Assembly: GCA_012728995.1 (NCBI GenBank)
Contig: JAAYEB010000242.1
Location: 1 to 57,350, forward strand
Source: Fibrobacter sp.
Lineage (GTDB): Bacteria > Fibrobacterota > Chitinivibrionia > Chitinivibrionales > Chitinispirillaceae
Direction of reading: 5' to 3'
DNA: 57,350 nt
Below, piece after piece: positions 8,737-18,328 of this stretch; the first letter of the stretch is position 1; every line of letters starts with the position of its first letter. A program made the translations under genes and the position numbers. Below the pieces are notes generated by a model that was not told the origin of the DNA, made no database searches, and saw only the letters and a list, made by a program, of their open reading frames with translations.

Positions 8737-10704
8737 ATGGGTATTTCTGTTAATGGACCATCCGGAATCGACACGCAGTATATAATTGAACAGTTAGTTG
8801 CCCTTGAGCAAAATAAAGTTACTAAAATTGAGAATGAACAAAAAGCTTATCAGTTAAAAATCGATGCTTTTTCTAAACTTAAATCACTTTTAACTGATTT
8901 GAGAACAAATGCTTTGGCACTATCTGAAAAAAAATCTTTTGACCTTTTTTCTTCAAGCAGTTCTGATGAAGATATTGTAACTATTAGTGGTGGAACCGGC
9001 AGTGTCGATGCATCTTACGATCTAAGGGTTTTTCAACTTGCCAGTGCAGAGAAAATGATTAGCGCTGATGGCTTGATTGAAGATCAGAATGCATCACTGA
9101 CAAGCCTGGGGGTTGGTGAGGGAATTATAAGTATCGATGGCGTAGAAATAACTGTTGGCAACAATGATTCTCTTCAGGATCTTCGCATGAAGATAAACAA
9201 TGCAACAGATTCCAGTGGGAATAAAGTAGGTGTTTCTGCTTCTGTTGTCAGGGTTAGTGATGATAATTATCGCCTAGTTCTTACTTCAAAAAATACGGGT
9301 AGTGATGGTGTAGAGTATAAGGATATTTCCGGAAGTTTATTGCAGGATTTGGGAATAATTACCAGTGCTGATGGTGAAAAAGGAAATATTTCACAGGAAC
9401 TTACATCATCGGGAGATATTATTTCTGAGTTTGGTTCATTCGCAGAAAGTAAAGTTGTTCAAGTGAATGGCACAGATAATAATGGAGAATCGGTAACAAA
9501 AACATTCGTGGTAAAAAGCGGAAGCACTGAAGATGATTTTTTAAAAGAGGTTGAAGCTGCGTATCACAATATGGTTGATGCGCAATTTGATGGCGGAGGT
9601 AATCTGGTAATTACAGATAAAGTTACAGGATCTTCACAGCTTGCTTTGGATTCACTCAAAATTGGGTCGACTGATTTTACTTTCAATACAAGTAGAATCG
9701 GGGTTGAGGGTGAGGGAGTGCTCTCTGCAGGAAAAGATGCTTATTTTAGTGTCGAAGGTATTTTCATGAATTCTGACACTAATACAGCTTCAGGGTTTAT
9801 GACTGGAGTAACTTTTGATTTTAATGCAGTTAGTACACAAAAAGATGTCAGAGTTTCACTCAAGAGAGATGTCGATGGAATCAGAAATAAGTTTCAGGAA
9901 CTTATAAACAGTTTTAATGCTATAGTCAGATTCGCAAAAGATAGTACAAAGATAAAGGATCCTACTGACGAAAAAAGTACTGCCGGGGTTTTGTCCGGAG
10001 ATTCTACCGTAAATTATCTTGTTTCCAGTATCCGTTCTTTTTTTCAGCAAAATTCAGATCTTTTCGAGGGAACATATACCAACTTTACCATGTTAGGCCT
10101 GAAAACTGATACAAAAACAGGTGAATATTCTTTGGACAGCGAGATGTTTGATAAGGCATTAAATACAAATCTTGATGAAGTAATGAATCTTTTTACAAAA
10201 TTTGGAACATCTGATAATTCCAATATCGTATTTGGAAGAAGTACTTCAGAAACCAAAGAAGGGAAATATATACTTGAAGAAGTAGATGATGACCATTTAC
10301 GGATAAAATTGGAGGGAACATCTGAATGGTTTATATCTGATGCAAGAAGAGGTGATATCATTACCTTTTCGGATGGGCTGGTAAAAGGGTTGTCGTTGAC
10401 TGCACCAAACGGATCCATTGGGGATGGTAATACAGCGACTTTTACATTTTCAAAAGGCCTGGGAACTGTTCTTGATGAGGAGATTCAGAAATTAACTAAT
10501 AGCAGTGAGGGTATGATAACTTTACGGCAGGAATCATGGCAGAGGAACATACAGAGTACAGATGATCGCATTCTTAGAATGAATGAGAGAGTTGAAAAAT
10601 ATCGTGACCGGTTGATCAAACAGTTCAGCAACATGGAAGTGGTTATGAACCAGATGCAAACACAGACATTAAGTATGCTTAATTCATTGGGAATGTATCA
10701 GTAG
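8737..10704 (+). CDS. fliD: Flagellar hook-associated protein 2 (filament cap)
   Basis: Forms the pentameric cap at the filament tip that folds exported flagellin. At 655 aa it is longer than the enterobacterial protein but common for the wider family. The N-terminal FliD region is clear (GPSGIDTQYIIEQLVALEQNKV with the following coiled coil). The central variable domain is Ser/Gly/Asp-rich. The C-terminal region ends in the heptad helix (RVEKYRDRLIKQFSNMEVVMNQM) that packs into the filament. No signal peptide, as expected for a type III export substrate. It is first in an operon with fliS and a fliT-like gene, driven by a sigma-28 promoter. No flagellin gene is present in the window. Confidence 0.95.
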   Translation: MGISVNGPSGIDTQYIIEQLVALEQNKVTKIENEQKAYQLKIDAFSKLKSLLTDLRTNALALSEKKSFDLFSSSSSDEDIVTISGGTGSVDASYDLRVFQLASAEKMISADGLIEDQNASLTSLGVGEGIISIDGVEITVGNNDSLQDLRMKINNATDSSGNKVGVSASVVRVSDDNYRLVLTSKNTGSDGVEYKDISGSLLQDLGIITSADGEKGNISQELTSSGDIISEFGSFAESKVVQVNGTDNNGESVTKTFVVKSGSTEDDFLKEVEAAYHNMVDAQFDGGGNLVITDKVTGSSQLALDSLKIGSTDFTFNTSRIGVEGEGVLSAGKDAYFSVEGIFMNSDTNTASGFMTGVTFDFNAVSTQKDVRVSLKRDVDGIRNKFQELINSFNAIVRFAKDSTKIKDPTDEKSTAGVLSGDSTVNYLVSSIRSFFQQNSDLFEGTYTNFTMLGLKTDTKTGEYSLDSEMFDKALNTNLDEVMNLFTKFGTSDNSNIVFGRSTSETKEGKYILEEVDDDHLRIKLEGTSEWFISDARRGDIITFSDGLVKGLSLTAPNGSIGDGNTATFTFSKGLGTVLDEEIQKLTNSSEGMITLRQESWQRNIQSTDDRILRMNERVEKYRDRLIKQFSNMEVVMNQMQTQTLSMLNSLGMYQ

Positions 10705-10729
10705 ACTGGCTTCGGAGAGGAATGAATAT

Positions 10730-11146
10730 ATGATTAATCAAGGTTATGCTGCATATAAGAACACTTCGATTGATACTGCAGATCAGGGTAAACTTATTCT
10801 GATGACATATGATGTTGCTATAAAGAATTGTAAGTTGGCATTGGATGTTTTTGATGATCCGCATAAACTGGAGCAAAGGACAAAACTCCTTTTTAAAGTG
10901 CAGGATGCAATTACTGAATTAATGAGTGCACTGAAAATGGATACAGGAGAAATTGCCAAAAACCTCTACATGCTTTACGATTATATGCTTAGATCTGTTG
11001 TTAATGCATCGGTTAAAAACAGGAGCGAAAAAATTACAGAGGTATTAAAATACCTCGAAGAATTAAGAGATGCATGGGCTTTGGCAGTTGTCAATATAAA
11101 GAAAAATACTGTTTTAGATCATATTTCTACAAATCATTCCGGGTAA
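10730..11146 (+). CDS. fliS: Flagellar export chaperone FliS
   Basis: 138 aa, all-helical. The characteristic N-terminus YAAYKNTSIDTADQGKLILMTYD (read in two parts: AAYKNTSIDTA and GKLILMTYD) identifies FliS, the flagellin chaperone that stops premature polymerisation in the cytosol. It starts 25 nt after fliD with ggagagg upstream and lies within the same transcript. Confidence 0.93.
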   Translation: MINQGYAAYKNTSIDTADQGKLILMTYDVAIKNCKLALDVFDDPHKLEQRTKLLFKVQDAITELMSALKMDTGEIAKNLYMLYDYMLRSVVNASVKNRSEKITEVLKYLEELRDAWALAVVNIKKNTVLDHISTNHSG

Positions 11147-11151
11147 AAAAT

Positions 11152-11517
11152 ATGTCATTGTACAAAAAGTTATTACATATCAATAGTATGTATGAATCAG
11201 TTCTGGATATTACAATAAAATTTGCAAACGAATTTGATGGTGAAGTTTCTGAGGATGTATTTAATAAAAGAGCTTCGATTTTGTCTCAAATAGAAAGTGA
11301 AGAAAAACAACTGAAGCAGCTTTATGGTGGTTTGTTCGGATCAAAACATCCGGATGTAGTCAAAGAAATTGTGAACAGAATTAATTTAATTATCTCTGTA
11401 GATAAAAAAATATCGGAGAAATTCAAGGAAAAGATGGCTACAGTAAAATTGGAGCTGGCCGGTTTGTTTAAAAATTCTCGTGCCGCTGCAGCCTACTCCG
11501 TACAGAGAAAATGTTAA
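11152..11517 (+). CDS. FliT-like flagellar chaperone candidate
   Basis: 121 aa from the ATG at 11152, just 5 nt after the fliS stop. A longer frame from 11074 would sit inside fliS and is unlikely. The protein is a short, charged, helical bundle (LYKKLLHINSMYESVLDI onward), matching in size and position the FliT/FlgN-type chaperones found third in fliD-fliS-fliT operons. Sequence similarity in this family is low, so position carries most of the assignment. It would be expected to bind FliD before export. Confidence 0.65.
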   Translation: MSLYKKLLHINSMYESVLDITIKFANEFDGEVSEDVFNKRASILSQIESEEKQLKQLYGGLFGSKHPDVVKEIVNRINLIISVDKKISEKFKEKMATVKLELAGLFKNSRAAAAYSVQRKC

Positions 11518-11605
11518 GACTCAATAAATATTAAAATTAGTAGCACGTCTGTACTTATCTGTAATCAAACCTGAAGATCAACTTGATCGCAAAGTTGTTC
11601 GCATA

Positions 11606-12889
11606 TTATATGATTGTTTGTAGTTTGGAAACGATTTCATCTTTGCTGATAAGGTTTTCTGTACCTTTTTGCATATCTTTTATACGGACCAAACCTTGTT
11701 TTTCCTCTTCACCACCAAGAAATATCGTAAACAGAGAGCGTGCTGCATTGGCATATTTTAATTGCTTTCCTACAGAAACATTTTTTAATGAAAATTCACA
11801 GGAAATACCGGACGAGCGTATTGATTGTGCTGTAGCAACAAGATCTTTATGATTAAGATCAGCGAGAGCAACCAGAAAAACAGTGCTTCTTGGAGGCATA
11901 CCAGGATATAAATTTTTATCTTTCAATAATTCACCAAGTACTACGTCACCAGCAGCAAATCCTACTGCGGGTGTTGATGGACCGCCATATAATTCAACAA
12001 GTTTGTTATATCTTCCACCTCCAGCAATCGCACGTAAACTCTTCTTGATATCAAAAACTTCAAATACAATACCGGTATAGTATGCTAACCCTCTGACAAT
12101 TCCAATGTCAAGAACAGCATATTCGGAAAAAGAGTAAAATTTTAGTAATCTAAAAAGTTCCTGGAGCTCATTGATAGCTGGAAATGATCCGAATTTACTT
12201 TCAATATAATCAAGCGATTCTGCATTAAAGATATTTTCAATATCTGATCGTATATTTGTTTCCGGTATAATTTTTTCAAGATCATCAAGATATTGGGATT
12301 CACTGATCTTGTTTTTTCGGTCGAGAAGAGAGTATAGTTCACTAAACCGATTTTTGGGGATTCCTATACTGGAGAATAACTGGTCCAAAAGAGTACGGCT
12401 TGAAATGCGTACCTTGAAATCATTACTGGTAAATCCAAGGTTTATCATCATGTGAATTACTCCAGCAATCAGTTCCGCATCTGCGGTAACTTCTGATATG
12501 CCAAGAATATCCATGTTCAGTTGGAAAAATTCTCTAAGCCGCCCTTTTTGCATTTTTTCATATCTGAATAGACGCGGAATGGAATACCATCTAACAGGTT
12601 TTTTAATTGAAGTTCCTTTTGATGCAACCATGCGTGCAAGTGAAGGTGTGAGTTCTGGACGTAGTGCCAATGAACGATTTCCCTTATCTTTAAATGTATA
12701 AAGCTGCCTTTCAATTTCTTCACCTGATTTTTGCGTGTAAATTTCAAGATGTTCAAACATTGGAGCTTCTATTTGCTCAAATCCGTAACTTTCACATGTT
12801 TTTTTCCATGATGAAAATATGAATTGCTGAAAAGCCATCTCTTCAGGATAAAAATCCCGCGTTCCTTTGGGACCGGAAGCTACTGACAT
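11606..12889 (-). CDS. hisS: Histidyl-tRNA synthetase
   Basis: Charges tRNA-His. The chosen start (12889) gives 427 aa beginning MSVASGPKGTRDFYPEEM and has aaaaaagga 7 nt upstream; the 10 extra codons from 12919 are not family-like. Class II motifs are complete: motif 2 with RYSIPRLFRYEKMQKGRLREFFQ, the His-specific LAYYTG block in VRGLAYYTGIVFEV, and motif 3 AGGGRYNKL with AVGFAAGDV. A C-terminal anticodon domain is present, so this is HisRS and not HisZ. The QKGRLREFFQLNMD wording is the form seen in the archaeal/eukaryotic-like HisRS branch, where E. coli-type enzymes have GRYRQFHQ. Confidence 0.93.
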   Translation of the reverse strand: MSVASGPKGTRDFYPEEMAFQQFIFSSWKKTCESYGFEQIEAPMFEHLEIYTQKSGEEIERQLYTFKDKGNRSLALRPELTPSLARMVASKGTSIKKPVRWYSIPRLFRYEKMQKGRLREFFQLNMDILGISEVTADAELIAGVIHMMINLGFTSNDFKVRISSRTLLDQLFSSIGIPKNRFSELYSLLDRKNKISESQYLDDLEKIIPETNIRSDIENIFNAESLDYIESKFGSFPAINELQELFRLLKFYSFSEYAVLDIGIVRGLAYYTGIVFEVFDIKKSLRAIAGGGRYNKLVELYGGPSTPAVGFAAGDVVLGELLKDKNLYPGMPPRSTVFLVALADLNHKDLVATAQSIRSSGISCEFSLKNVSVGKQLKYANAARSLFTIFLGGEEEKQGLVRIKDMQKGTENLISKDEIVSKLQTII

Positions 12890-13050
12890 GAGAAATCCTT
12901 TTTTATATAGTCTGAACAAAATAAAAAGATAAAATATATTTTGGATGAATAATTATCATTGTAAAAAGGAGGTTGTTGTTGCGGCTTGTAAATATGAAGC
13001 CTTGTTTGTTAGGGGTATATAAGATTTTACAGTAATAATTTGGTAAATTA

Positions 13051-13084
13051 AAAAAAGAGTCTCTCAAATGAGAGACTCTTTTTT
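13051..13084 (-). terminator. Strong intrinsic terminator of the barrel-TPR gene
   Basis: A perfect 15-bp stem (aaaaaagagtctctc against gagagactctttttt) with a 4-nt loop and a T-run. It is symmetrical and so would work in both directions. It lies 24 nt past the stop of the minus-strand gene ending at 13109 and before the hisS promoter, insulating the two. Confidence 0.9.
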
Positions 13085-13108
13085 TAATTTTTGAAAAATA
13101 CTGAAATC

Positions 13109-15421
13109 TTATTCTGTCTCGATTTCTTCACCAAGCTCTTTCTGTAACTTCTCAAGTTCTTCCTGAAGTTTTTCGTCTTCACTCTTGATTTTTTCAAGGG
13201 CTTTGCTTTCAGAAGCTTGTCCGGAGCGTTTTTGAGCCGTTGCCAGTGCGTATTCAATATCGTCCTTAACCTGTCCCATGCTTCTTGCAAAAAAAGACGC
13301 TCTTTGAAAATTGTCAACATATTTGAGGTGTGATTTGATTTTTTCAAAATAGTCTTTTTGGAAATTATGAAGACTATCAATCTGGCTGATAACAATACTG
13401 GATTGTCTCGCTTTACTAAGTTCAGAAGCGTTGGAGGCGAGTTCTGAATATTTTGAACGCACATCCTGATAATCAAGATCTTTTGAGGAAAGTTCTTCCT
13501 GCTGAGGTCCTGAATAGTTTTGAAGATCATTAAAAGCAGTTGAAAGGAGGCCAACTGCATTACTGTAATTTTTCTGAATCATATGTGCGTAAGCCTGTAA
13601 AAGCGATCCTTCAGCTTTGAGAACAGGATTATCTGCAATAGAAACAAGTTCCTGACCTGCTGAAATACAATCACCCCACTGCCTTGCTTTAAGAGCTGTC
13701 CATCCAAGTCCCAAGAGAGCATCAGGATAGTAAAAACTGGTTTTGGGTACAGCACGTAATGCTGTAACAGCTTTCGCGAGAGGACCTTCCTGTTTTGTAA
13801 GATCTTCATAAAAAATGAAACCAAGAAATACAAATGAACGGTTAATGATTTCTTCTTGTGCTTTGGTTGAAGGCACGAATTGTATACAATTTTCTAAAGC
13901 TGATATGGCTCCCTCAATGTTATCATTGAGAGCATCACAGACAGCTGCTGAGTGTTGAGCGAAAACGTAATCAGGATGTGTATCTGGTATTAGATCGAAC
14001 AACTGTTTGGCTTTTGAATGATTACCTTTTTTCAATTCGGATTCACCCATGACATAATACCCGTGAAATTTGATTGAATCTGGTACTCCAAGCTTATTAA
14101 GTTCATTAAACTGTTGTTCAACCATAAGAAAATTATCTTCGCGATAATAAACTTTCATGAGACCAAGGTCTGCAAATGGAACAGCAGCACTTCTTGAAAA
14201 TTTCTGTTTAGTCTGTTCATATGCTTCAATGGCAGTTGAACGCATATCAAGCTCTTCCTGACAACTGCCTATAAAATAGCTTACCCAGTCATTTTTGAAG
14301 AAATCAGGGAATTCAACATAGAGTTGACTAAAAAGAAACCAGGCATCCCAGTAATTACCCTGGGTGTAAAGTTCCAGAGCCTTGATATACAGATCATTTG
14401 GAGCAACATTGGCCATTTTAGCCATCTTTCGAGCATATATCTCTTCACGATGTTTTCCGAATTCACCATTTAAGTAAATTGTATGGCTTCCGGCTTCACC
14501 ATTGATCATAGATATGTACTGATATAAAAACGAAAGATCTCTTCCGTTATTTATGCTGGGCATATTTATACCGCCTGCGAAACCCCAGAACTCTGCTCCC
14601 TCCTGGGAAAAACCTAAAAGCCCATAAGCTTTTATGAATCGAATTATCCAGCCTCCCAGTTTTACATTAAGATCCCATTCTAAAGAAGCCGATGTATCCG
14701 GAAATTGATTTGCAGCAACTGCAATGTCTTTTATTGTTAAATCTACACCTGATTCAATATACTTTTCCCAATAAGTAGAATTAAGAGATGCTCTCAATGT
14801 GATTGGGTATTTATCTTCAGAATCAAATATCTTGACAAATATGTTCTGCAGATCTATGCCTAAAATATGACTTCCAATAACCGGACTATTAAACAGATGA
14901 TAAGAAATACCTGCATCCAAACCAAATCCCGTGCTCAGGGATGATTTTTCCGGGTCTGGTAGAGTGGAAAGAAACAGGTTAACATTAGCACCAAGAGTCA
15001 ACCCTTTCCATATATTATTTGCGTAGGACAACAGAACAACATTACTGTTATTCTTTACCTCTTTTCCCGGTATAGGTATAAAATTTCTATCTGTAGCCTC
15101 ATAAGAATCGACTCCCTGATTAAGCCAGGTAATAGCGGCTGTTTGATAAAGACCGATGGGGTAAACAACACCAAGTTCGCTCATCCTGAAAGCGTTAAGA
15201 GTTGAAGAAAATGCAAATTTTGCAGAAAGATAATTTTCTTCGTTAATGAATGCAGGATTTGAGAGTGGAGAGCGTGATGCAAAAAGGTATCTCCATCTTT
15301 GTGTAATTAATTGTTCGCCGGGAAGACCATCAGCAAACAAAGTTGTAATATGTCCTGAAAGGAAAAATATACTTAAGATCAGGACTCGTTTAATATATTT
15401 ACGACTGACAGGTTTTATCAT
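13109..15421 (-). CDS. Outer-membrane PorV/PorQ-like beta-barrel fused to a TPR domain
   Basis: 770 aa. The signal peptide (to about residue 31, SGHITTLFADG) is followed by LFASRSPLSNPAFI, the conserved opening of PorV/PorQ/UPF0164-type barrels (surplus Asn-Pro-Ala after the start). About 300 residues of alternating strands end with TIYLNGEF. Residues 350-690 are helical TPR-like repeats (GNYWDAWFLFSQL, RSTAIEAYEQTK, GNHSKAKQLFDLI, KNYSNAVGLLST). The last 80 are coiled coil with a Glu/Lys tail. It is transcribed away from the adjacent beta-helix gene block and closed by the strong terminator. It is probably an envelope scaffold with a periplasmic TPR arm; the function is inferred. Confidence 0.7.
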   Translation of the reverse strand: MIKPVSRKYIKRVLILSIFFLSGHITTLFADGLPGEQLITQRWRYLFASRSPLSNPAFINEENYLSAKFAFSSTLNAFRMSELGVVYPIGLYQTAAITWLNQGVDSYEATDRNFIPIPGKEVKNNSNVVLLSYANNIWKGLTLGANVNLFLSTLPDPEKSSLSTGFGLDAGISYHLFNSPVIGSHILGIDLQNIFVKIFDSEDKYPITLRASLNSTYWEKYIESGVDLTIKDIAVAANQFPDTSASLEWDLNVKLGGWIIRFIKAYGLLGFSQEGAEFWGFAGGINMPSINNGRDLSFLYQYISMINGEAGSHTIYLNGEFGKHREEIYARKMAKMANVAPNDLYIKALELYTQGNYWDAWFLFSQLYVEFPDFFKNDWVSYFIGSCQEELDMRSTAIEAYEQTKQKFSRSAAVPFADLGLMKVYYREDNFLMVEQQFNELNKLGVPDSIKFHGYYVMGESELKKGNHSKAKQLFDLIPDTHPDYVFAQHSAAVCDALNDNIEGAISALENCIQFVPSTKAQEEIINRSFVFLGFIFYEDLTKQEGPLAKAVTALRAVPKTSFYYPDALLGLGWTALKARQWGDCISAGQELVSIADNPVLKAEGSLLQAYAHMIQKNYSNAVGLLSTAFNDLQNYSGPQQEELSSKDLDYQDVRSKYSELASNASELSKARQSSIVISQIDSLHNFQKDYFEKIKSHLKYVDNFQRASFFARSMGQVKDDIEYALATAQKRSGQASESKALEKIKSEDEKLQEELEKLQKELGEEIETE

Positions 15422-15437
15422 GATACATTCCTCTGAT

Positions 15438-16262
15438 TTAATATGTTAATCTTGCGCCAAGTTCTTCGTTGTCTGTTCCTTTTGCTTTACAACAATGTGC
15501 CGGATCGGATTTGAAATTCATGATAGTGCGAGGTGAGATAAATGCAGGATCAAATGAAAAATTACCGCTTGGAATTGGTTTGGGGCTGAACAAATTTCGA
15601 TAAAAGTTGTTATTTGACACCTGAATCCTTTCTGCATCAGAAAGAATTTTTAATCCGAATCTTTCGTTAAATGCTACGACATTGTTTTCAATAATAAATT
15701 CTGAAGAACCTCCGACTGCAACACCATGATTTCCATTATAAGCAATAGAATTATGGTTAATAGTTGCATTCGTTGATCTGACATCCCATCCCTGAATTCC
15801 TGAACCACGGTTGAAAGCTATTATATTATCCTCAATTTTTGGTAAATGTCGAACAATAATAATACCAGTTTGCCAGTTTTTAATTATTCTGCATGATGTT
15901 ATTGAATTACCAGAGCTGTTTGAAAAAATCCCGATTGTACCATTGCGGATTTCAAAGCCGGAAATAGTGGAATTTTTTCCCATTGTAACTACTGTTCCTC
16001 TTCCACCACCATCTATCACAGCCTTGAAAAGCGATCTGGCGATAAGAGTTACTCCAGGAGCAATAAGAACCTTTTCCCGGTAGACACCATTATCTACCCA
16101 AACGGTATCTCCGACACGGGTTTTCATCATTGCTTCAGAAATACTGTTAATACCCATTGAAGGCACTTGTACTGATGCTGCAAACCCTGAAAAGGGTAAT
16201 AATAATGAAAAAGATAGTGCCAGATAAAATTTAATGTTTTCTCGGATTCTTAACTTTCCCAT
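15438..16262 (-). CDS. Secreted right-handed parallel beta-helix protein (paralogue A)
   Basis: 274 aa with gggag 8 nt before the ATG and a signal peptide ending FAAS. The body is a pectate-lyase-like/NosD-type beta-helix: DTVWVDNGVYREKVLIAPGV is the usual first coil, followed by Asn/Gly/Ile-rich rungs (NSITSCRIIKN, IEDNIIAFNRGSGIQ, INHNSIAYNGNHGV, IENNVVAFNERFG). The end ELGARLTY matches the neighbour. No catalytic Asp cluster is clear, so it may bind or be a surface protein and need not be a lyase. It sits 16 nt upstream of the barrel-TPR gene and is likely co-transcribed. Confidence 0.75.
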   Translation of the reverse strand: MGKLRIRENIKFYLALSFSLLLPFSGFAASVQVPSMGINSISEAMMKTRVGDTVWVDNGVYREKVLIAPGVTLIARSLFKAVIDGGGRGTVVTMGKNSTISGFEIRNGTIGIFSNSSGNSITSCRIIKNWQTGIIIVRHLPKIEDNIIAFNRGSGIQGWDVRSTNATINHNSIAYNGNHGVAVGGSSEFIIENNVVAFNERFGLKILSDAERIQVSNNNFYRNLFSPKPIPSGNFSFDPAFISPRTIMNFKSDPAHCCKAKGTDNEELGARLTY

Positions 16263-16315
16263 AAAAATGCTCCCGGTTATGGTTAACTATCGATAAATTT
16301 CAAAAAAATGTCTTT

Positions 16316-17122
16316 TTAATATATAACTCGTGCCCCAAGATCCTGATTATCCGAACCTCTGCCAATACAACGAGAATCTTTACTTAATGAAAAATTGAGA
16401 CTTTTTGAATCAGAAAACTCCGGATCAAATGAATAATTATCTGAAGGTAAAACACCGGTAAACCTGGTGTTCTGATAAAAATTATTGTTAAGAAGAGTTA
16501 TTCTAACATTTTCTTCAGATGGTTTGATACCGAACTGATTATTATTTGCTATGATATTGTTTTCAACAATAATACTCGAATTACCTCCGATAGATACACC
16601 ATGGTTGTTGTTAAATGCAACAGTATTATGATTAATAGATGCTGAAGTAGACCTAACGTCCCAACCTTGAATACCAGATCCATTATTGTACACAATAACA
16701 TTATCTTCAATTGTTGGTAAGTTGCCTACACACATTATGCCGGTTTGTTGATTGAAAACTATTCTACATTGTGAGATCTTAACACCTGCTGCTGTAGAAA
16801 AAACACCGATTGTTCCATTTTTGATTTCAAATCCTTTTATTGATGAACCGTTGCCCATTGTAACTACTGTTCCTCTGCCGGTACCATTGATTATTGCTTT
16901 AAAAGTAGCTTTTGAAATAAGGGAAACTCCAGGTGAAACAAATATGTGGTCTTTATAAACACCATCTTCAACCCAGACCGTATCTCCCTTTTTAACTGAT
17001 GCCATTGCAGCAGATATTGAAGGAAAATCAGTTGGTACTGTTACATTAGCCGAATAGGCTACAGCGAGTAATGATAGCAAACACACCATAACAAAGTGAG
17101 TTTTTTCTGTTTTGTGGTTCAT
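16316..17122 (-). CDS. Secreted right-handed parallel beta-helix protein (paralogue B)
   Basis: 268 aa with signal peptide MNHKTEKTHFVMVCLLSLLAVAYSA. It is nearly collinear with the following gene over the whole length, sharing KKGDTVWVEDGVYK, RGTVVTMGN, FEIKNGTIGVFS, SGIQGWDVRST and the ending DLGARVIY. This shows a tandem duplication. The rungs carry the Asn ladder expected of such helices. The function is unknown; carbohydrate binding or cleavage is the usual role of the fold. The 53-nt gap to paralogue A suggests one transcript. Confidence 0.75.
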   Translation of the reverse strand: MNHKTEKTHFVMVCLLSLLAVAYSANVTVPTDFPSISAAMASVKKGDTVWVEDGVYKDHIFVSPGVSLISKATFKAIINGTGRGTVVTMGNGSSIKGFEIKNGTIGVFSTAAGVKISQCRIVFNQQTGIMCVGNLPTIEDNVIVYNNGSGIQGWDVRSTSASINHNTVAFNNNHGVSIGGNSSIIVENNIIANNNQFGIKPSEENVRITLLNNNFYQNTRFTGVLPSDNYSFDPEFSDSKSLNFSLSKDSRCIGRGSDNQDLGARVIY

Positions 17123-17327
17123 AATTAGTTCTCCGCAGAGGTAATTGTAATTTATTCGATTAAACTACAGCCAACGACACGTATATCCAACTGTGCATCA
17201 TTAAATTAATACAGATTTCTTTAATACGCAACAGAATTGAATGTTCTATTTAAGACATTTGCCGTTTTTATACAAATAATCTCGAATTTAATGTTATGGT
17301 TAGAAAAACTTCCTTTTGTTTTTTCAT

Positions 17328-18326
17328 TTATTTTTGTACATTCCTGCTAATACGTGATCCGATCAGTGATCTGATACGACCATACAAAATATATTTGGCC
17401 CACGCATATTTAAGTTTAGAAAACAAAGATTCTAAAAATAATCGATTTCTCAATAAGCTATAAGAAGGATCAAAATAGCAATTGAGGTGACATCCCTGAC
17501 AAAAATTGAAAGTTCCCTGTTTTTTGATAAAATTCTCTCGAATGCTGTTTTTAAGCATGAAATTGAGATTATTGTTAAGTGGAACAAGATTTTTTCTATG
17601 ATGATAGCATGGCAGTGCAAGTTTGTTATCTGGCATAATTACAATTGTAGAAGACACTGCTTTGCAATAAGGGTTATTTGTTTGATTCCCTCCTGAAAAT
17701 CGCAAACTAAGATGGGCACGGTTCAAATATACACCTTTTTTGCGCCCATAACGCAGTGCTTTTTTATGGGTATTTTCAGAAACCAGGTCATCTCCAGTCA
17801 ATTCAAATACCGGATCAAGAATAACTATTAACCGTTTCCTGCGTGCAATCTGATATATCCCTTCAAATGAATCAATGTTTTCATCGGTATATGTAAAAAG
17901 TAGATCCGGTATGAGGTCGAATTGAAGCGCGATCTCAATGCTTTGCATTACTGCTGCAAATGAAGGTACTCCTCTGATTTTATTATGAAGGTAGGGAGTA
18001 TCTGCATCTATACTGAAATGGAGTAGATCAACAAGTCTACTGAGTTTCGGTGCAATTTGCGGGAAAAGAATACAGTTTGTTGTTAATGATGTAATATATC
18101 CGAGTTTTCGTGCTTCTGATAGAAATAAGGGAAGGTCTGAATGAAGTAAAGGTTCTCCGCCGGTGAAATCAACAAATTTGCATCCGGCTTCTCTCGCATG
18201 TTTAAGATTTTGTAGTACTTCTTCCTTTCTTGCATCAATTTTTGGGTAGTCGTTCCATATATCGCAGAAAACACAACGCGAATTACATCTATTGGTTAAA
18301 TAATAATGCAAAAGGAGAGGTTTCAT
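17328..18326 (-). CDS. Radical SAM protein with C-terminal SPASM-like cysteines
   Basis: 332 aa. The N-terminal CNSRCVFC (Cys14, Cys18, Cys21) is the AdoMet-binding [4Fe-4S] site. DFTGGEPLL is the SAM-binding GGE motif, and the TIM-barrel half follows. Near the C-terminus, NPYCKAV, LPCYHH and FCQGCHLNC form a SPASM/twitch-type auxiliary cluster site. The last 60 residues are basic and could lie on the membrane. It starts 2 nt after the stop of the GT2 gene, so the two are coupled. The substrate is unknown; peptide, lipid or sugar modification are all possible. Confidence 0.8.
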   Translation of the reverse strand: MKPLLLHYYLTNRCNSRCVFCDIWNDYPKIDARKEEVLQNLKHAREAGCKFVDFTGGEPLLHSDLPLFLSEARKLGYITSLTTNCILFPQIAPKLSRLVDLLHFSIDADTPYLHNKIRGVPSFAAVMQSIEIALQFDLIPDLLFTYTDENIDSFEGIYQIARRKRLIVILDPVFELTGDDLVSENTHKKALRYGRKKGVYLNRAHLSLRFSGGNQTNNPYCKAVSSTIVIMPDNKLALPCYHHRKNLVPLNNNLNFMLKNSIRENFIKKQGTFNFCQGCHLNCYFDPSYSLLRNRLFLESLFSKLKYAWAKYILYGRIRSLIGSRISRNVQK

Positions 18327-18328
18327 TA

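Noticed and set aside
11576-11588. Palindrome gatcaa-c-ttgatc between the fliT-like gene and hisS as a terminator
   Set aside because: Short stem and no T-run; not a convincing terminator.
12142-12342. Frames antisense to or overlapping hisS
   Set aside because: Shadows of the clearly coding hisS frame.
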